DNA of 64,000 nt from Polyangiaceae bacterium. Lineage in GTDB: Bacteria; Myxococcota_A; Polyangia; Polyangiales; Polyangiaceae. The stretch spans positions 124,001 to 188,000 of the forward strand of contig JACKEB010000013.1 of NCBI GenBank assembly GCA_020633205.1, in the 5' to 3' direction. Below, in pieces: positions 7,894 through 15,628 of this stretch. The notes under the pieces are model-generated. The model searched no databases. It was not told the origin of the DNA and worked only from the letters and a program-made list of their open reading frames with translations. Each line of letters begins with the position of its first letter. The stretch's first letter is position 1. Made by a program: the position numbers and the translations under genes.

Positions 7894-8835
7894 CTAACCC
7901 CGAGTGGAGCCTGGGCTCGGCTCGATACTCAGGGGGTTCAGCAGGTCGAAGAGCTCACGGCGGACCTCGGTGACCTGAGCGGCGTCGAGCCGTAGCTTCT
8001 GAAGCAATTCTGGATGAGCGTCGAGCTCACGGCAGAGCACGATGCGCTCGTCGAGGAGCTGTTGCTTGTGACGTTGCTTCAGGCTCGTGAGGCAGGTGAT
8101 GGGGAACGCCAGCTCATCGGTGATGCGCTGAGCCAGGTTCCGGCGCGGCAGATCCAACTCCAGCACCGGCGGCGGCGGCACACTGGGACGTTGGTAGTCG
8201 GGCACGTTGATCGGGTCGCCATCTGGATAGTCCCAGCTCAGGAGGCCGAGGTGCACGCTCTCTGCGTACACGATCGCATCCGCGGTGAAACGACCGTTGG
8301 TGACCAACCAAAACTGATCGGAGTTTCCGTGGAGATCTCCCAGCAGGTCGCGGGCGCGCGCAGACACGTAGAGCGCTGTCTTCACGTCGCATTTCGCGTC
8401 GCCGCTCATCTTGTGTTTGCACTCGACGAGCAATCGGTGGCTCTTTGGTCCTTCGGCGAACTGAGCCAACACGTCGATCTCGTGATTGACCGCGCCCTTC
8501 AGGTTCACGCCAACTTCGGTCCGCCAGCCCTCACCGTGGAGCAGCGCGGCGATCAAGCGCTCGAACGGATAGCCCGTGGGTCCAAGCTGCATCACCGCGC
8601 GCTTGAGGCTATAGCGTGCAGCAATGTGTCGACGTTCCTTGCGCAGCTGACGGAAGGCGATGCGATACAGCTTATCCGTGGGGATCCCGTTGTCGACCCG
8701 TGAACTGACGCGCTTCGCGACACGCTCGATCAGCGCTTCGGCAGCCCCAGAGCGCGCGAGGGAGCGCTTGAGCTTCGTCAGGTCGAGAGGTTGCCGCTCC
8801 CCGTCCGCTTTGGTGACGTAGACGTCAGTGCCCAT
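7894..8835 (-). CDS. ATP-cone plus PD-(D/E)XK nuclease-like protein
   Basis: A 313-residue protein with an N-terminal ATP-cone (about 4-88), recognised from the KRSLARSG and later RYSLKRAVMQLGPTGYPFE segments typical of that nucleotide-binding regulatory module. A restriction-endonuclease-like core (about 92-195) follows. The core has EID (119-121) and ECK (138-140), which fit the acidic and Lys catalytic residues of the Mrr-like PD-(D/E)XK fold. The C-terminal 100 residues are helical and unassigned. A nucleotide-gated DNase role is inference; stand-alone proteins of this architecture are known but poorly characterised. It starts 6 bp after the MBL hydrolase gene and probably shares its transcript. 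Confidence 0.8.
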   Translation of the reverse strand: MGTDVYVTKADGERQPLDLTKLKRSLARSGAAEALIERVAKRVSSRVDNGIPTDKLYRIAFRQLRKERRHIAARYSLKRAVMQLGPTGYPFERLIAALLHGEGWRTEVGVNLKGAVNHEIDVLAQFAEGPKSHRLLVECKHKMSGDAKCDVKTALYVSARARDLLGDLHGNSDQFWLVTNGRFTADAIVYAESVHLGLLSWDYPDGDPINVPDYQRPSVPPPPVLELDLPRRNLAQRITDELAFPITCLTSLKQRHKQQLLDERIVLCRELDAHPELLQKLRLDAAQVTEVRRELFDLLNPLSIEPSPGSTRG

Positions 8836-8841
8836 GCAACT

Positions 8842-9690
8842 TCAGCGCGGTGGAAGCTCGATGGTGTCGCCTTCGCTGGCGACCGAAAGCTCGCACTCGG
8901 GCGCGAATTCTTGGAGCCACGTCTCTGCGGCGGCGCCGATTGCGTCGAGGGCGTCGTCTGTGCGATCCGGGTCGTGATGGAACAGCGAAAGGCGCTTCGG
9001 ACGCGCGAGCTTTCCGAGCTCGAGCACGTCATCCACCACCGAGTGACCCCAGCCCACCTTCGCGGGCATGTCGCTCTTGATGTACTGGGAGTCGTGGATC
9101 AACAGATCGGCGTCAGCAGCGAAGCGGGCCAGCTCGTCCAGTGAAATCACGGCGCCGGTTGGCGCTGCGAGTTCATTATCCGTGAGGTAACACACGCTGG
9201 AGCCATCGTCGTCCACGATGCGGAAGCCCTGGGCGCCCCCCGGGTGGTTCAACAGGATGCGAGATACTTGCGCGGAGCCGATCTGCCAGACGTCCCCGGC
9301 GGGCTTCGTGAAGTCGATCGTCGACGGGATGTCGTCCAGCCCGATCGGGAAGTGGATTGGATCGAACAGCGTTACCGTTTGGCGGAAGCGCTCCTGGGCT
9401 TCACTCGCCAACGGGTAGACGACGATCTCCGTCTCTTTGCGCCAGAGCGGACCGAAGAACGGAAGCCCCAACACGTGATCCCAGTGGGTGTGGGAGAGCA
9501 GCAGATGCACGCGAGCAGGCCCCGGGGCCATCTTCTTGCCGAGTTCGCGAAGTCCAGTGCCCGCGTCCAACACCAAGCGCGAGCCATCTGCGAGTTCGAC
9601 CTCGACGCACGAGGTGTTGCCCCCGTAGCGAGCGGTGTTCGGTCCTGGCGCTGGTACCGAGCCCCGAACCCCATGAAATGTGACGCGCAT
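8842..9690 (-). CDS. Metallo-beta-lactamase-fold hydrolase
   Basis: A 282-residue protein from ATG 9690. It starts with the HGVRGSVPAPG segment common in this MBL subfamily and has the metal-binding signature SHTHWDH (His67, His69, Asp71, His72). Further metal-ligand candidates are His in LNHPGG, Asp in IHDSQY and His in FHHDPDR. The family includes phosphodiesterases and RNase Z-like enzymes that use two metal ions; the substrate here cannot be told from sequence. It has no signal peptide, so it should be cytoplasmic. A longer frame up to 9771 adds 27 Cys-rich residues unlike the family and was not chosen. The stop is 6 bp before the ATP-cone gene. Confidence 0.9.
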   Translation of the reverse strand: MRVTFHGVRGSVPAPGPNTARYGGNTSCVEVELADGSRLVLDAGTGLRELGKKMAPGPARVHLLLSHTHWDHVLGLPFFGPLWRKETEIVVYPLASEAQERFRQTVTLFDPIHFPIGLDDIPSTIDFTKPAGDVWQIGSAQVSRILLNHPGGAQGFRIVDDDGSSVCYLTDNELAAPTGAVISLDELARFAADADLLIHDSQYIKSDMPAKVGWGHSVVDDVLELGKLARPKRLSLFHHDPDRTDDALDAIGAAAETWLQEFAPECELSVASEGDTIELPPR

Positions 9691-9858
9691 CTGCCGGCAC
9701 TCTAGCAACGTCCGGGCAATCCACGGAACTAGGTGGCACTCGCTACCGCAACAATCCGCCTCGTGCGCCAAAAGACGCGCGGAAAGTTCAGAATTATTCG
9801 GTACTTGGCTCGCACTAGGGAAACCGGCCTAGCTCAGATCGGCGGGGTCGTCGTGTGG

Positions 9859-10461
9859 CTAGCCACTGAGGTTGGATGAGGCGAGCGCGTTCTTGAGCGC
9901 CTTGGCCATGCGGTCGACCAGGCGTTGGACCTCGCCCACTCCAAACCCGAAGCGCGCGCCGAGGTCCAGCAGGCGATCCGCTTCCGCCTCGCCCAGCTCG
10001 CGGTCCGCGATCGCTGCAAGCACCGCGAATGACAACGCTTGTTCCCGCTGCTCGAAGCTCACGAGTTGGTCCGCGACGCGGCTCAAGCTGCCTTGGACGC
10101 CTTCGACTTCCAGGTGGCGCTGTAGCTCCTGAATCAGTTGAGCGGCTTCCGCGTCACCTAGCACCTGCTGAAACAACCGCTCGAGGGCCGTCTGCTCCTC
10201 TGGTGTGAGTTCGTCAGCTGACGCGACGATCAGCGCACACTCGAGCAACGCGCGCTGGGCGCGAGCGTCATTGGAGTCTGGAGCGGCGCGCAGTGCTCGT
10301 TGTCCATCGAGCAGGCTTTGCTTGCTTGGTAGGCGACCGCTAAGGGCGCGCACACCGCTCGCTCCCGCTTGGGATAGGGCCGCCTCGATCACGTGGTCGA
10401 GCGCGTCGCGCAGCAGAGGCGCGGACGCGCGAGGCAAGGCCGGCAGCAACAGGGCACTCAT
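9859..10461 (-). CDS. TerB-like helical protein
   Basis: A 200-residue all-helical protein. Two segments carry the TerB-type pattern of an acidic turn inside a helical bundle: ALIVASADELTPEEQ (about 76-90) and LAAIADRELGEAEADRLLDL (about 147-167). The latter is followed by GARFGFGVGEVQRLVDRM. TerB-fold proteins bind metal ions and often sit near membrane or stress systems, but no other ter genes are nearby. It has no signal peptide or membrane segment. The gene is divergent from the Memo gene with 70 bp between them. The family assignment rests on pattern only. Confidence 0.6.
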   Translation of the reverse strand: MSALLLPALPRASAPLLRDALDHVIEAALSQAGASGVRALSGRLPSKQSLLDGQRALRAAPDSNDARAQRALLECALIVASADELTPEEQTALERLFQQVLGDAEAAQLIQELQRHLEVEGVQGSLSRVADQLVSFEQREQALSFAVLAAIADRELGEAEADRLLDLGARFGFGVGEVQRLVDRMAKALKNALASSNLSG

Positions 10462-10531
10462 GGCGCGAGCTTATCCCGCTTCATCGATCGACGCTTCGAT
10501 TTGCACGTGCGTGAGGCGTAAGCTCGTAAGG

Positions 10532-11344
10532 ATGCACACACGACCAGCGCAAGTCCGCGGGCGCTTCTATCCCGGCAGTCCGAGGGAGATTGAGCGCCAG
10601 CTGGCGGTGTGTCTCGGTGAGCCGAGAGCGGAGCAACCGGCGCTTGCTTTGGTGTTGCCCCATGCTGGCTGGGTCTACAGCGGTGCCATCGCAGGCGAGG
10701 CGATCGCTCAGACGCGGATCCCGGAACGCGTGATCGTGCTGTGTCCGAATCACACGGGTCAGGGAGCTCGTGGCGCGGTGTGGGCGCGGGGTGAGTGGGA
10801 GTGCGGCATCGATCGAGTGCCGATCGACGAAGCGCTGGCAGACTCATTGCTCGCGCGCACGTCGGTGCTGCAGGCGGATGACAGCGCGCACTTCGGCGAG
10901 CACGCGATCGAGGTGCTGTTGCCGTTGCTGCAGGCGCGTCAGCCCGCGCTGCGCGTGGTTCCGATCTGTCTGGGTCCGCTGCGCTATGAGCAAAGCGCCG
11001 AGGTTGGAGCGGCCATGGCGAGTGTGATCGCTCAGTTGCCTGAGGCTGAGCGTCCGCTGATTGTTGCGAGCACGGACATGTCGCACTTCTTGAGCGCCGA
11101 GCAAGCGCAGCGCGCGGACGCACCAGCGCTCGACGCGGTGCTGCACTTGGATCCGCGCGCGCTCTACCAGCGCGTCGTCGAGCAAGACATCAGCATGTGT
11201 GGCTTCCTGCCCACCTGCGCGACGTTGTGCGCCGTGCGGGAGCTCGGTGCTTCACGCGCGGAGTTGATGAAGTATGGGCACTCCGGTCTCGTGACAGGCG
11301 ACGACAGCCGCGTCGTGGCCTACGCGAGCTTCCGTCTCAGCTAG
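10532..11344 (+). CDS. amrB: AmmeMemoRadiSam system protein B (Memo family)
   Basis: A 270-residue Memo-family protein. It begins with the typical RxxAxxGRFYPG segment and has VLPHAGWVYSG (His about 49), CPNHTGQG, HFGEHAIEVLLPLL, STDMSHF and a late CGFLPTCATLC segment. These supply the conserved His/Asp/Cys residues of the Memo cleft, related to extradiol dioxygenases. In many prokaryotes Memo genes sit with an AMMECR1 gene and a radical SAM gene; neither is adjacent here, so this is an orphan copy in view. ATG 10532 matches the family N-terminus. It is followed at 72 bp by the YqgE gene. Confidence 0.9.
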   Translation: MHTRPAQVRGRFYPGSPREIERQLAVCLGEPRAEQPALALVLPHAGWVYSGAIAGEAIAQTRIPERVIVLCPNHTGQGARGAVWARGEWECGIDRVPIDEALADSLLARTSVLQADDSAHFGEHAIEVLLPLLQARQPALRVVPICLGPLRYEQSAEVGAAMASVIAQLPEAERPLIVASTDMSHFLSAEQAQRADAPALDAVLHLDPRALYQRVVEQDISMCGFLPTCATLCAVRELGASRAELMKYGHSGLVTGDDSRVVAYASFRLS

Positions 11345-11416
11345 GGAATCGTGAGAATTCGAGTTGGGCCGAGCCAGCTTTGGACAGCGCCCTCGGGTGG
11401 GAGTAGCGTGTGACGG

Positions 11417-11980
11417 GTGAGTTCGCTGGCACCAGGTCTGTTGATCGCAGCTCCTCCGCTCGGAGATCCGAACTTCGACCGTTCTGTCGTGCTGCTCGCG
11501 CAACACGGGCCTGACGGCGCGTTCGGCTGGATCATCAACGGTAGAGACGTGATGACCCTCGAAGACCTGCTCGAGCGCGCCGACATCGGCGACACGCGGG
11601 TCGACACGGACGGTGCGGTGCGCATCGGCGGTCCCGTGTCCCAGGAGCAGGTCTGGTTGATTTACCGCACGGAAGAAAAGCTGCCGGACATCGATGGGCA
11701 GTTCGAGGTGTGTGAGGGAGTCACGGCGACTGCCTCTCGCAAGATTCTGGAAGCCGTCGCCGAGGGCAAGATGCCGCCCAGCTTGTTTGGCTTGGTCGGG
11801 TACGCGGGGTGGGCGCCCTCTCAGCTCGAAGACGAAATCCGCGCCGGTGCCTGGCTGCCGACAGATGTTGATGCGTCGCTGGTCTTCGACGTCTCTCGAG
11901 ACGAGCTCTGGACCAAGGCGTATGAGCGCATTGGCGCCTCTGCCTTGGCCTTCACGACTCGCACCGTCGGTTCCGCCTGA
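11417..11980 (+). CDS. YqgE/AlgH family protein (DUF179)
   Basis: A 187-residue protein starting at GTG 11417 and matching the YqgE/AlgH family end to end. It has the APGLLIAAPPLGDPNFDRSV opening, GAFGWIINGRD, IGGPVSQEQVWLI and LVGYAGWAPSQLEDEI motifs, the last two being hallmark segments. The family is widespread and cytoplasmic, with no firmly established biochemical role. The gene ends 6 bp before the next one, so the two are probably cotranscribed. Confidence 0.93.
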   Translation: MSSLAPGLLIAAPPLGDPNFDRSVVLLAQHGPDGAFGWIINGRDVMTLEDLLERADIGDTRVDTDGAVRIGGPVSQEQVWLIYRTEEKLPDIDGQFEVCEGVTATASRKILEAVAEGKMPPSLFGLVGYAGWAPSQLEDEIRAGAWLPTDVDASLVFDVSRDELWTKAYERIGASALAFTTRTVGSA

Positions 11981-11986
11981 AGACCC

Positions 11987-12928
11987 ATGCAGCCCCGTGG
12001 CGAACTCTCGGCGCGGCGTCGACTGAGCCCGAGCCGCGCTTGGATTTGGGGGGGAGGGTGCATCGCACTGGCGCTGTGGCTCTCCGCAGCGAGCGCGACG
12101 CGAGAGGCGTTGGCGCAGCCGAGGGTCGCCGCTAGTGGCGCGTCGGAAGGCTCGAAACCCATCGCTGCCCCGACTCGAACTCGCGGTTGCCTTCCGGAAA
12201 TGCAGCGGGTCGGTGCGTTCTGCATTGACCGCTGGGAGGTGCGCACCGAGACACCCGAAGGGCAGCCGCTCTCGCCGTTCTATCCCCCAGACTATCGAAT
12301 CCTGAACAAGATCCGCAAGGTGTGGGTCCTCGAACGGCCGCATGTGGGCCCCGAGCGCGCCCGCGCCATGCCCCTCCCGCCGCTCCCCAGCTGGCAAAAA
12401 AAGCCGTTCAAGCTGCGTGCCGTTTCAGAGCCTGGCGTGGTTCCTCAAGGATACATGAGCTACTACATGGCCAAGCGCGCCTGCGCCGCTGCTGGCAAGC
12501 GCCTGTGTCGGGACGAAGAGTGGGAGAGCGCCTGCAAGGGCCAAGCGAAGACTAAGTTTCCGTACGGCGATGACTACGTTGCCGGGCGCTGCAATGTGTT
12601 TCGAGAGTTCCACCCGGCGGATGTACTGCACCTGGATGCTTCGAGCGGGCATCGGGACCCGCGGCTGAACCTGGTGCTGGAAAACGGCGTCGACCCAGGG
12701 CTTCGGGACACCGGTGGGACGAAGAGCTGCCTGAGCCACTGGCCGGGTGGTGATGTTTACGACATGGTCGGCAACCTCGATGAGTGGGTCGAAGACCCCA
12801 AGGGCCATTTCCGTGGGGGATTCTACTCGCGGAACACTCGCGCTGGGTGCGAAGCCAAGGTCGCGAACCACCCCGCTGGCTACTTCGACTACTCCACCGG
12901 GACGCGCTGCTGCGCCGACCCTCGCTAG
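11987..12928 (+). CDS. SUMF1/FGE-fold secreted protein, probably not a canonical FGE
   Basis: A 313-residue protein with an N-terminal export signal (hydrophobic about 19-37, cleavage near ALAQ). The SUMF1 fold is shown by GAFCIDRWEV (77-85), SYYMAKRACAAAGKRLCRDE (158-177), VYDMVGNLDEWV (257-268), FRGGFYSRN and the terminal GTRCC. Formylglycine-generating enzymes use two cysteines just after the RGGSW element. Here the first position is not Cys and only the second-like one (Cys288 in RAGCEAKV) remains, so the oxidative chemistry is doubtful. It may be a secreted structural or ligand-binding member of the family. It lies 6 bp after the yqgE-like gene. Confidence 0.85.
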   Translation: MQPRGELSARRRLSPSRAWIWGGGCIALALWLSAASATREALAQPRVAASGASEGSKPIAAPTRTRGCLPEMQRVGAFCIDRWEVRTETPEGQPLSPFYPPDYRILNKIRKVWVLERPHVGPERARAMPLPPLPSWQKKPFKLRAVSEPGVVPQGYMSYYMAKRACAAAGKRLCRDEEWESACKGQAKTKFPYGDDYVAGRCNVFREFHPADVLHLDASSGHRDPRLNLVLENGVDPGLRDTGGTKSCLSHWPGGDVYDMVGNLDEWVEDPKGHFRGGFYSRNTRAGCEAKVANHPAGYFDYSTGTRCCADPR

Positions 12929-12960
12929 CTGACGAATCGGCTCTTTTCGCGGGTCGTCGC

Positions 12961-13773
12961 TCAGGCGTCGCCCGCGCCCTGGAGTTGATGCTTCAGGCGC
13001 TCGAGCGCCAGATCGAGCTCTGCGATGACCGATATTTCAGGTTGGCTCTTGAGCGCCTCGTGTTCGCCGGCATGGGGGTCGCTCTCGAGTTCTGCGGGCT
13101 GCCACACGCTCCACACCAGCGCGACGATGCGCTCATCGGCGCTGAACGGGCTGGGTAGGGTGCGCAGGCTCAGGGTGCTCGCAGCTTCCTCCTCCCAGAC
13201 GATGCTCAAGTCGCGTCCAGGGACGTGGCACAACACGCGGCCGCTCAACGGACGCTGGGCGATGCGCAGCTCGGCGCGCTCTCCCTCTTGCCCCACGGTA
13301 CCACTCCAGAGCCAGCGACTGGCGAGCGCGGGTTCGGTGCCGAACGCGTACACAGTCTCTGCGCTTGCGTGCAGCGGTTGCGCGGCCCAGTGGCTCTTTC
13401 GCTCGAGACCTGGATGGCGCTCGAGGCTATGCCCAAGCTGGCTCAGCGCAAGCCGCCACGAAGAACTCATACCTTCCAGGTCATCAGCGTGCACCGACTC
13501 GTGGGTGAGGCGCAGCCCGCCAGCGATCACCTCGATCACGAGCTTGGTGTCCATGTCTTGGAGAACCACCCTGCGTCCTTGTTCGACCTCGGCGACGTCG
13601 AGCTCCATCGACACCCCGAGGGCAGGCCAGCCAAGCTCGATGACGGAGCCTTCGGTCACGTCACCTTTCACTTCGTCGGCTTGCCAGAGCGCGAGGCCCT
13701 TGGCGGTGCTGATCGCGCGCCAGACCTCCAAGCTCGGCGCCACGATGCGCCGCTCAATCTCGATCGCCGTCAT
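12961..13773 (-). CDS. SRPBCC (START/AHSA1-like) domain protein
   Basis: A 270-residue cytoplasmic protein. The N-terminal half (about 1-115) has the AHSA1/SRPBCC pattern: an opening strand IEIERRIVAPSLEVWRAIS, then LALWQADEVKGDV, GSVIELGWP and a final helix SSWRLALSQLGHSLERHPG. The second half (about 125-262) looks like a further diverged copy of the same fold, beginning with ASAETVYAFGTEPALASRWLWSG. Such domains bind hydrophobic ligands or act as co-chaperone modules; the ligand is unknown. It is convergent with the SUMF1-fold gene. Confidence 0.8.
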   Translation of the reverse strand: MTAIEIERRIVAPSLEVWRAISTAKGLALWQADEVKGDVTEGSVIELGWPALGVSMELDVAEVEQGRRVVLQDMDTKLVIEVIAGGLRLTHESVHADDLEGMSSSWRLALSQLGHSLERHPGLERKSHWAAQPLHASAETVYAFGTEPALASRWLWSGTVGQEGERAELRIAQRPLSGRVLCHVPGRDLSIVWEEEAASTLSLRTLPSPFSADERIVALVWSVWQPAELESDPHAGEHEALKSQPEISVIAELDLALERLKHQLQGAGDA

Positions 13774-14189
13774 GAGTTAGCGCTGCTTTCGCCCGGCCCG
13801 GGAGGCGCGAACAAGGGACACTTGGGTGAGCGCGTGGATGACGCGGAGCAAGACGAGGCGGACTGGACATTTCCATAGGAGTTCAAGGATGTCTGCCATA
13901 TAGCGCGGTGCGCCGGAGTTTCCGATTGTCCTCGACGGACCAGCTGAGACAGCTTGAAACAGCGGGTTCTTCGAGGTTCTCCACCGGGGTGGAAATGATC
14001 CACCGACTGGAATTGGTGTTCCACCAGCCGTATGGTTCAGGCCTCTCCACGGGAAACCGGCGCTGCCCTCCGAGCGCTGGTGGCTTTGCTCTTTGCGTGG
14101 AGAGCTGCGCGTGTGGCGCAAAGGCTCGCGTCCTTAGTCGCGCACACCTCCGTAAAACCGATCCCCTTCACCGTCGTAGGCTGCCTCTT
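13774..14189. other. Intergenic region upstream of the serine-protease gene
   Basis: This 416-bp region lies between divergent genes, and I see no convincing ORF in it. It contains the inverted-repeat cluster at 13980-14024 and an otherwise unremarkable leader with no clear promoter consensus. Confidence 0.6.
13980..14024. promoter_or_regulatory. Cluster of overlapping GTGGAA/TTCCAC inverted repeats
   Basis: TCCACCGGGGTGGA (13980-13993) is a perfect 6-2-6 palindrome. It overlaps GTGGA-N5-TCCAC (13989-14003) and is followed by TGGAA-N6-TTCCA. Four half-sites of one motif in 45 bp suggest an operator for the protease gene about 170 bp downstream; no regulator is identified. Confidence 0.35.
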
Positions 14190-15455
14190 ATGCGTCGACT
14201 CCTTCTGGCTGTTCCTCTTCTATTTTCCGTTGCCGCTTGCTCCACCGAGCAAGGCGAGCCGGTGGTCCTGAGCAAGAACATGCAACCCATCGCGGGTGGC
14301 GTGAGTGACTCGACCCACAAGTCGGTGTTTGGCTTGTTCTCGTATGCGTCTGGGGGGATTTGCTCGGGAACCCTGATCGCTCCAAACCTCATCCTTACCG
14401 CGCGGCACTGTGTGGCGCCGACCACGGGTGAGTACGTCATCTGCAATCAGTCGCCCTTCGGCACCCCTTACTCCGGGTCGCAGCTCTATGGCACGTATGA
14501 GGACCGCCTCAGTCAGAGTGCACAGTACTTTCAGGGCGCTGAAGTCTTCGTCCCCGCCGACGGCAACGATACTTGTGGCTTCGACGTCGCGCTGATTCGC
14601 CTGAAGCAGAACGTGCCAGGTTCGGTTGCGGAGCCTTACGTGCCGCGGGTCGATCAGCTGGTGCGCCGCAACGAGGTCTACACGGCCGTTGGATTCGGCA
14701 ACACCAACGACACCAGTGGCGCCGGCACCCGACGCATGCGCGAGAACTTGGTCGTGCAGTGTGATCAAGGTAGCTGTGGCTTCGGCGTCCATCAGAACGA
14801 GTTTCAAGGCGACACCGGCATCTGCAGTGGTGACTCGGGCGGTCCGGCGCTGGACGACCAGGGGCGCGTGATCGGTGTGGTCTCTCGCGGCGGACAAGGC
14901 TGCAGCACGCCGGTCTACGGCGCCGTTCCTCACTGGGGCGATTGGATCCGCGAGATCGCTCTCGATGCAGCCAACAAGGGCGGCTACACACCGGCGACCT
15001 GGGTCACCACGGGCTCGACTCAAGAGCCAGGCACGGGCGGTACCGGCGGCACCGGTGGGCAGCCGGGGACCGGCGGCGCTGGAGGTGATGGCGGTACCGG
15101 CGGCACTGGCACCGCAGGCGACGGCGGCTCGGGTGGCAGCGTTTCGACTGGGAAGCCCCAAGGCCTGCCGTGTGGCGCCTCGAGCGAGTGCGCTAGCGGC
15201 GCGTGTGGTCAGCTGAGTAGCGACACCGTCTCGGTCTGCACCGCCGCCTGCGGTTCATCCGAGGAGTGCGGCGACGGTTTCGCTTGTTCCGACTCCGGCT
15301 ACTGCTTCCCAGAGAGCCACTTCGCCAGCGGCGACGCCGGCACCAGCACGGCGTGCAGCTTCTCCCCTCCGGAGAAGGACCCCGCGAAGCCGGTGCCGTG
15401 GGCCGTCGGCGCCCTGGGCCTCGCGCTTTGGCTGACGCGCCGCCGTCGGAAGTGA
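14190..15455 (+). CDS. Trypsin-like serine protease, lipoprotein with MYXO-CTERM-like tail
   Basis: A 421-residue exported protease from ATG 14190. The signal peptide ends in a VAAC lipobox (Cys17). The S1 domain (about 35-265) has the full triad: His73 in LTARHC, Asp132 in FDVALIRL and Ser216 in GDSGGP. The mature domain starts near IAGG (34-37), as in zymogen-activated S1 proteases. A Gly/Thr/Ala-rich linker (about 280-320) leads to a small Cys-rich module. The C-terminus is a single Cys, a hydrophobic helix (about 399-416) and an Arg/Lys tail, like the MYXO-CTERM surface-sorting signal of myxobacteria. Having both a lipobox and a C-terminal sorting helix is unusual. A strong terminator follows. 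Confidence 0.9.
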   Translation: MRRLLLAVPLLFSVAACSTEQGEPVVLSKNMQPIAGGVSDSTHKSVFGLFSYASGGICSGTLIAPNLILTARHCVAPTTGEYVICNQSPFGTPYSGSQLYGTYEDRLSQSAQYFQGAEVFVPADGNDTCGFDVALIRLKQNVPGSVAEPYVPRVDQLVRRNEVYTAVGFGNTNDTSGAGTRRMRENLVVQCDQGSCGFGVHQNEFQGDTGICSGDSGGPALDDQGRVIGVVSRGGQGCSTPVYGAVPHWGDWIREIALDAANKGGYTPATWVTTGSTQEPGTGGTGGTGGQPGTGGAGGDGGTGGTGTAGDGGSGGSVSTGKPQGLPCGASSECASGACGQLSSDTVSVCTAACGSSEECGDGFACSDSGYCFPESHFASGDAGTSTACSFSPPEKDPAKPVPWAVGALGLALWLTRRRRK

Positions 15456-15473
15456 GCTAGTAGACTCTGATTT

Positions 15474-15513
15474 CGAACCCGCGAGGCTACGTCTTCGCGG
15501 GTTCGTCGATTTT
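15474..15513 (+). terminator. Rho-independent terminator after the protease gene
   Basis: A perfect 11-bp stem (CGAACCCGCGA at 15474-15484 with its complement at 15495-15505) and a 10-nt loop are followed by TCGATTTTG. It lies 18 bp after the protease stop and well before the catalase start. Confidence 0.85.
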
Positions 15514-15628
15514 GTGCCTGGCGTGCGGGGCATTTCCGCGGGGCGAGGCGGGAGCGCGCAGTGTCGTGCTCAGAAACGAGCGTCTTCCACGTGCGCGTGT
15601 GGGCACGTTCGTTGCTGATGCCCCGCCG

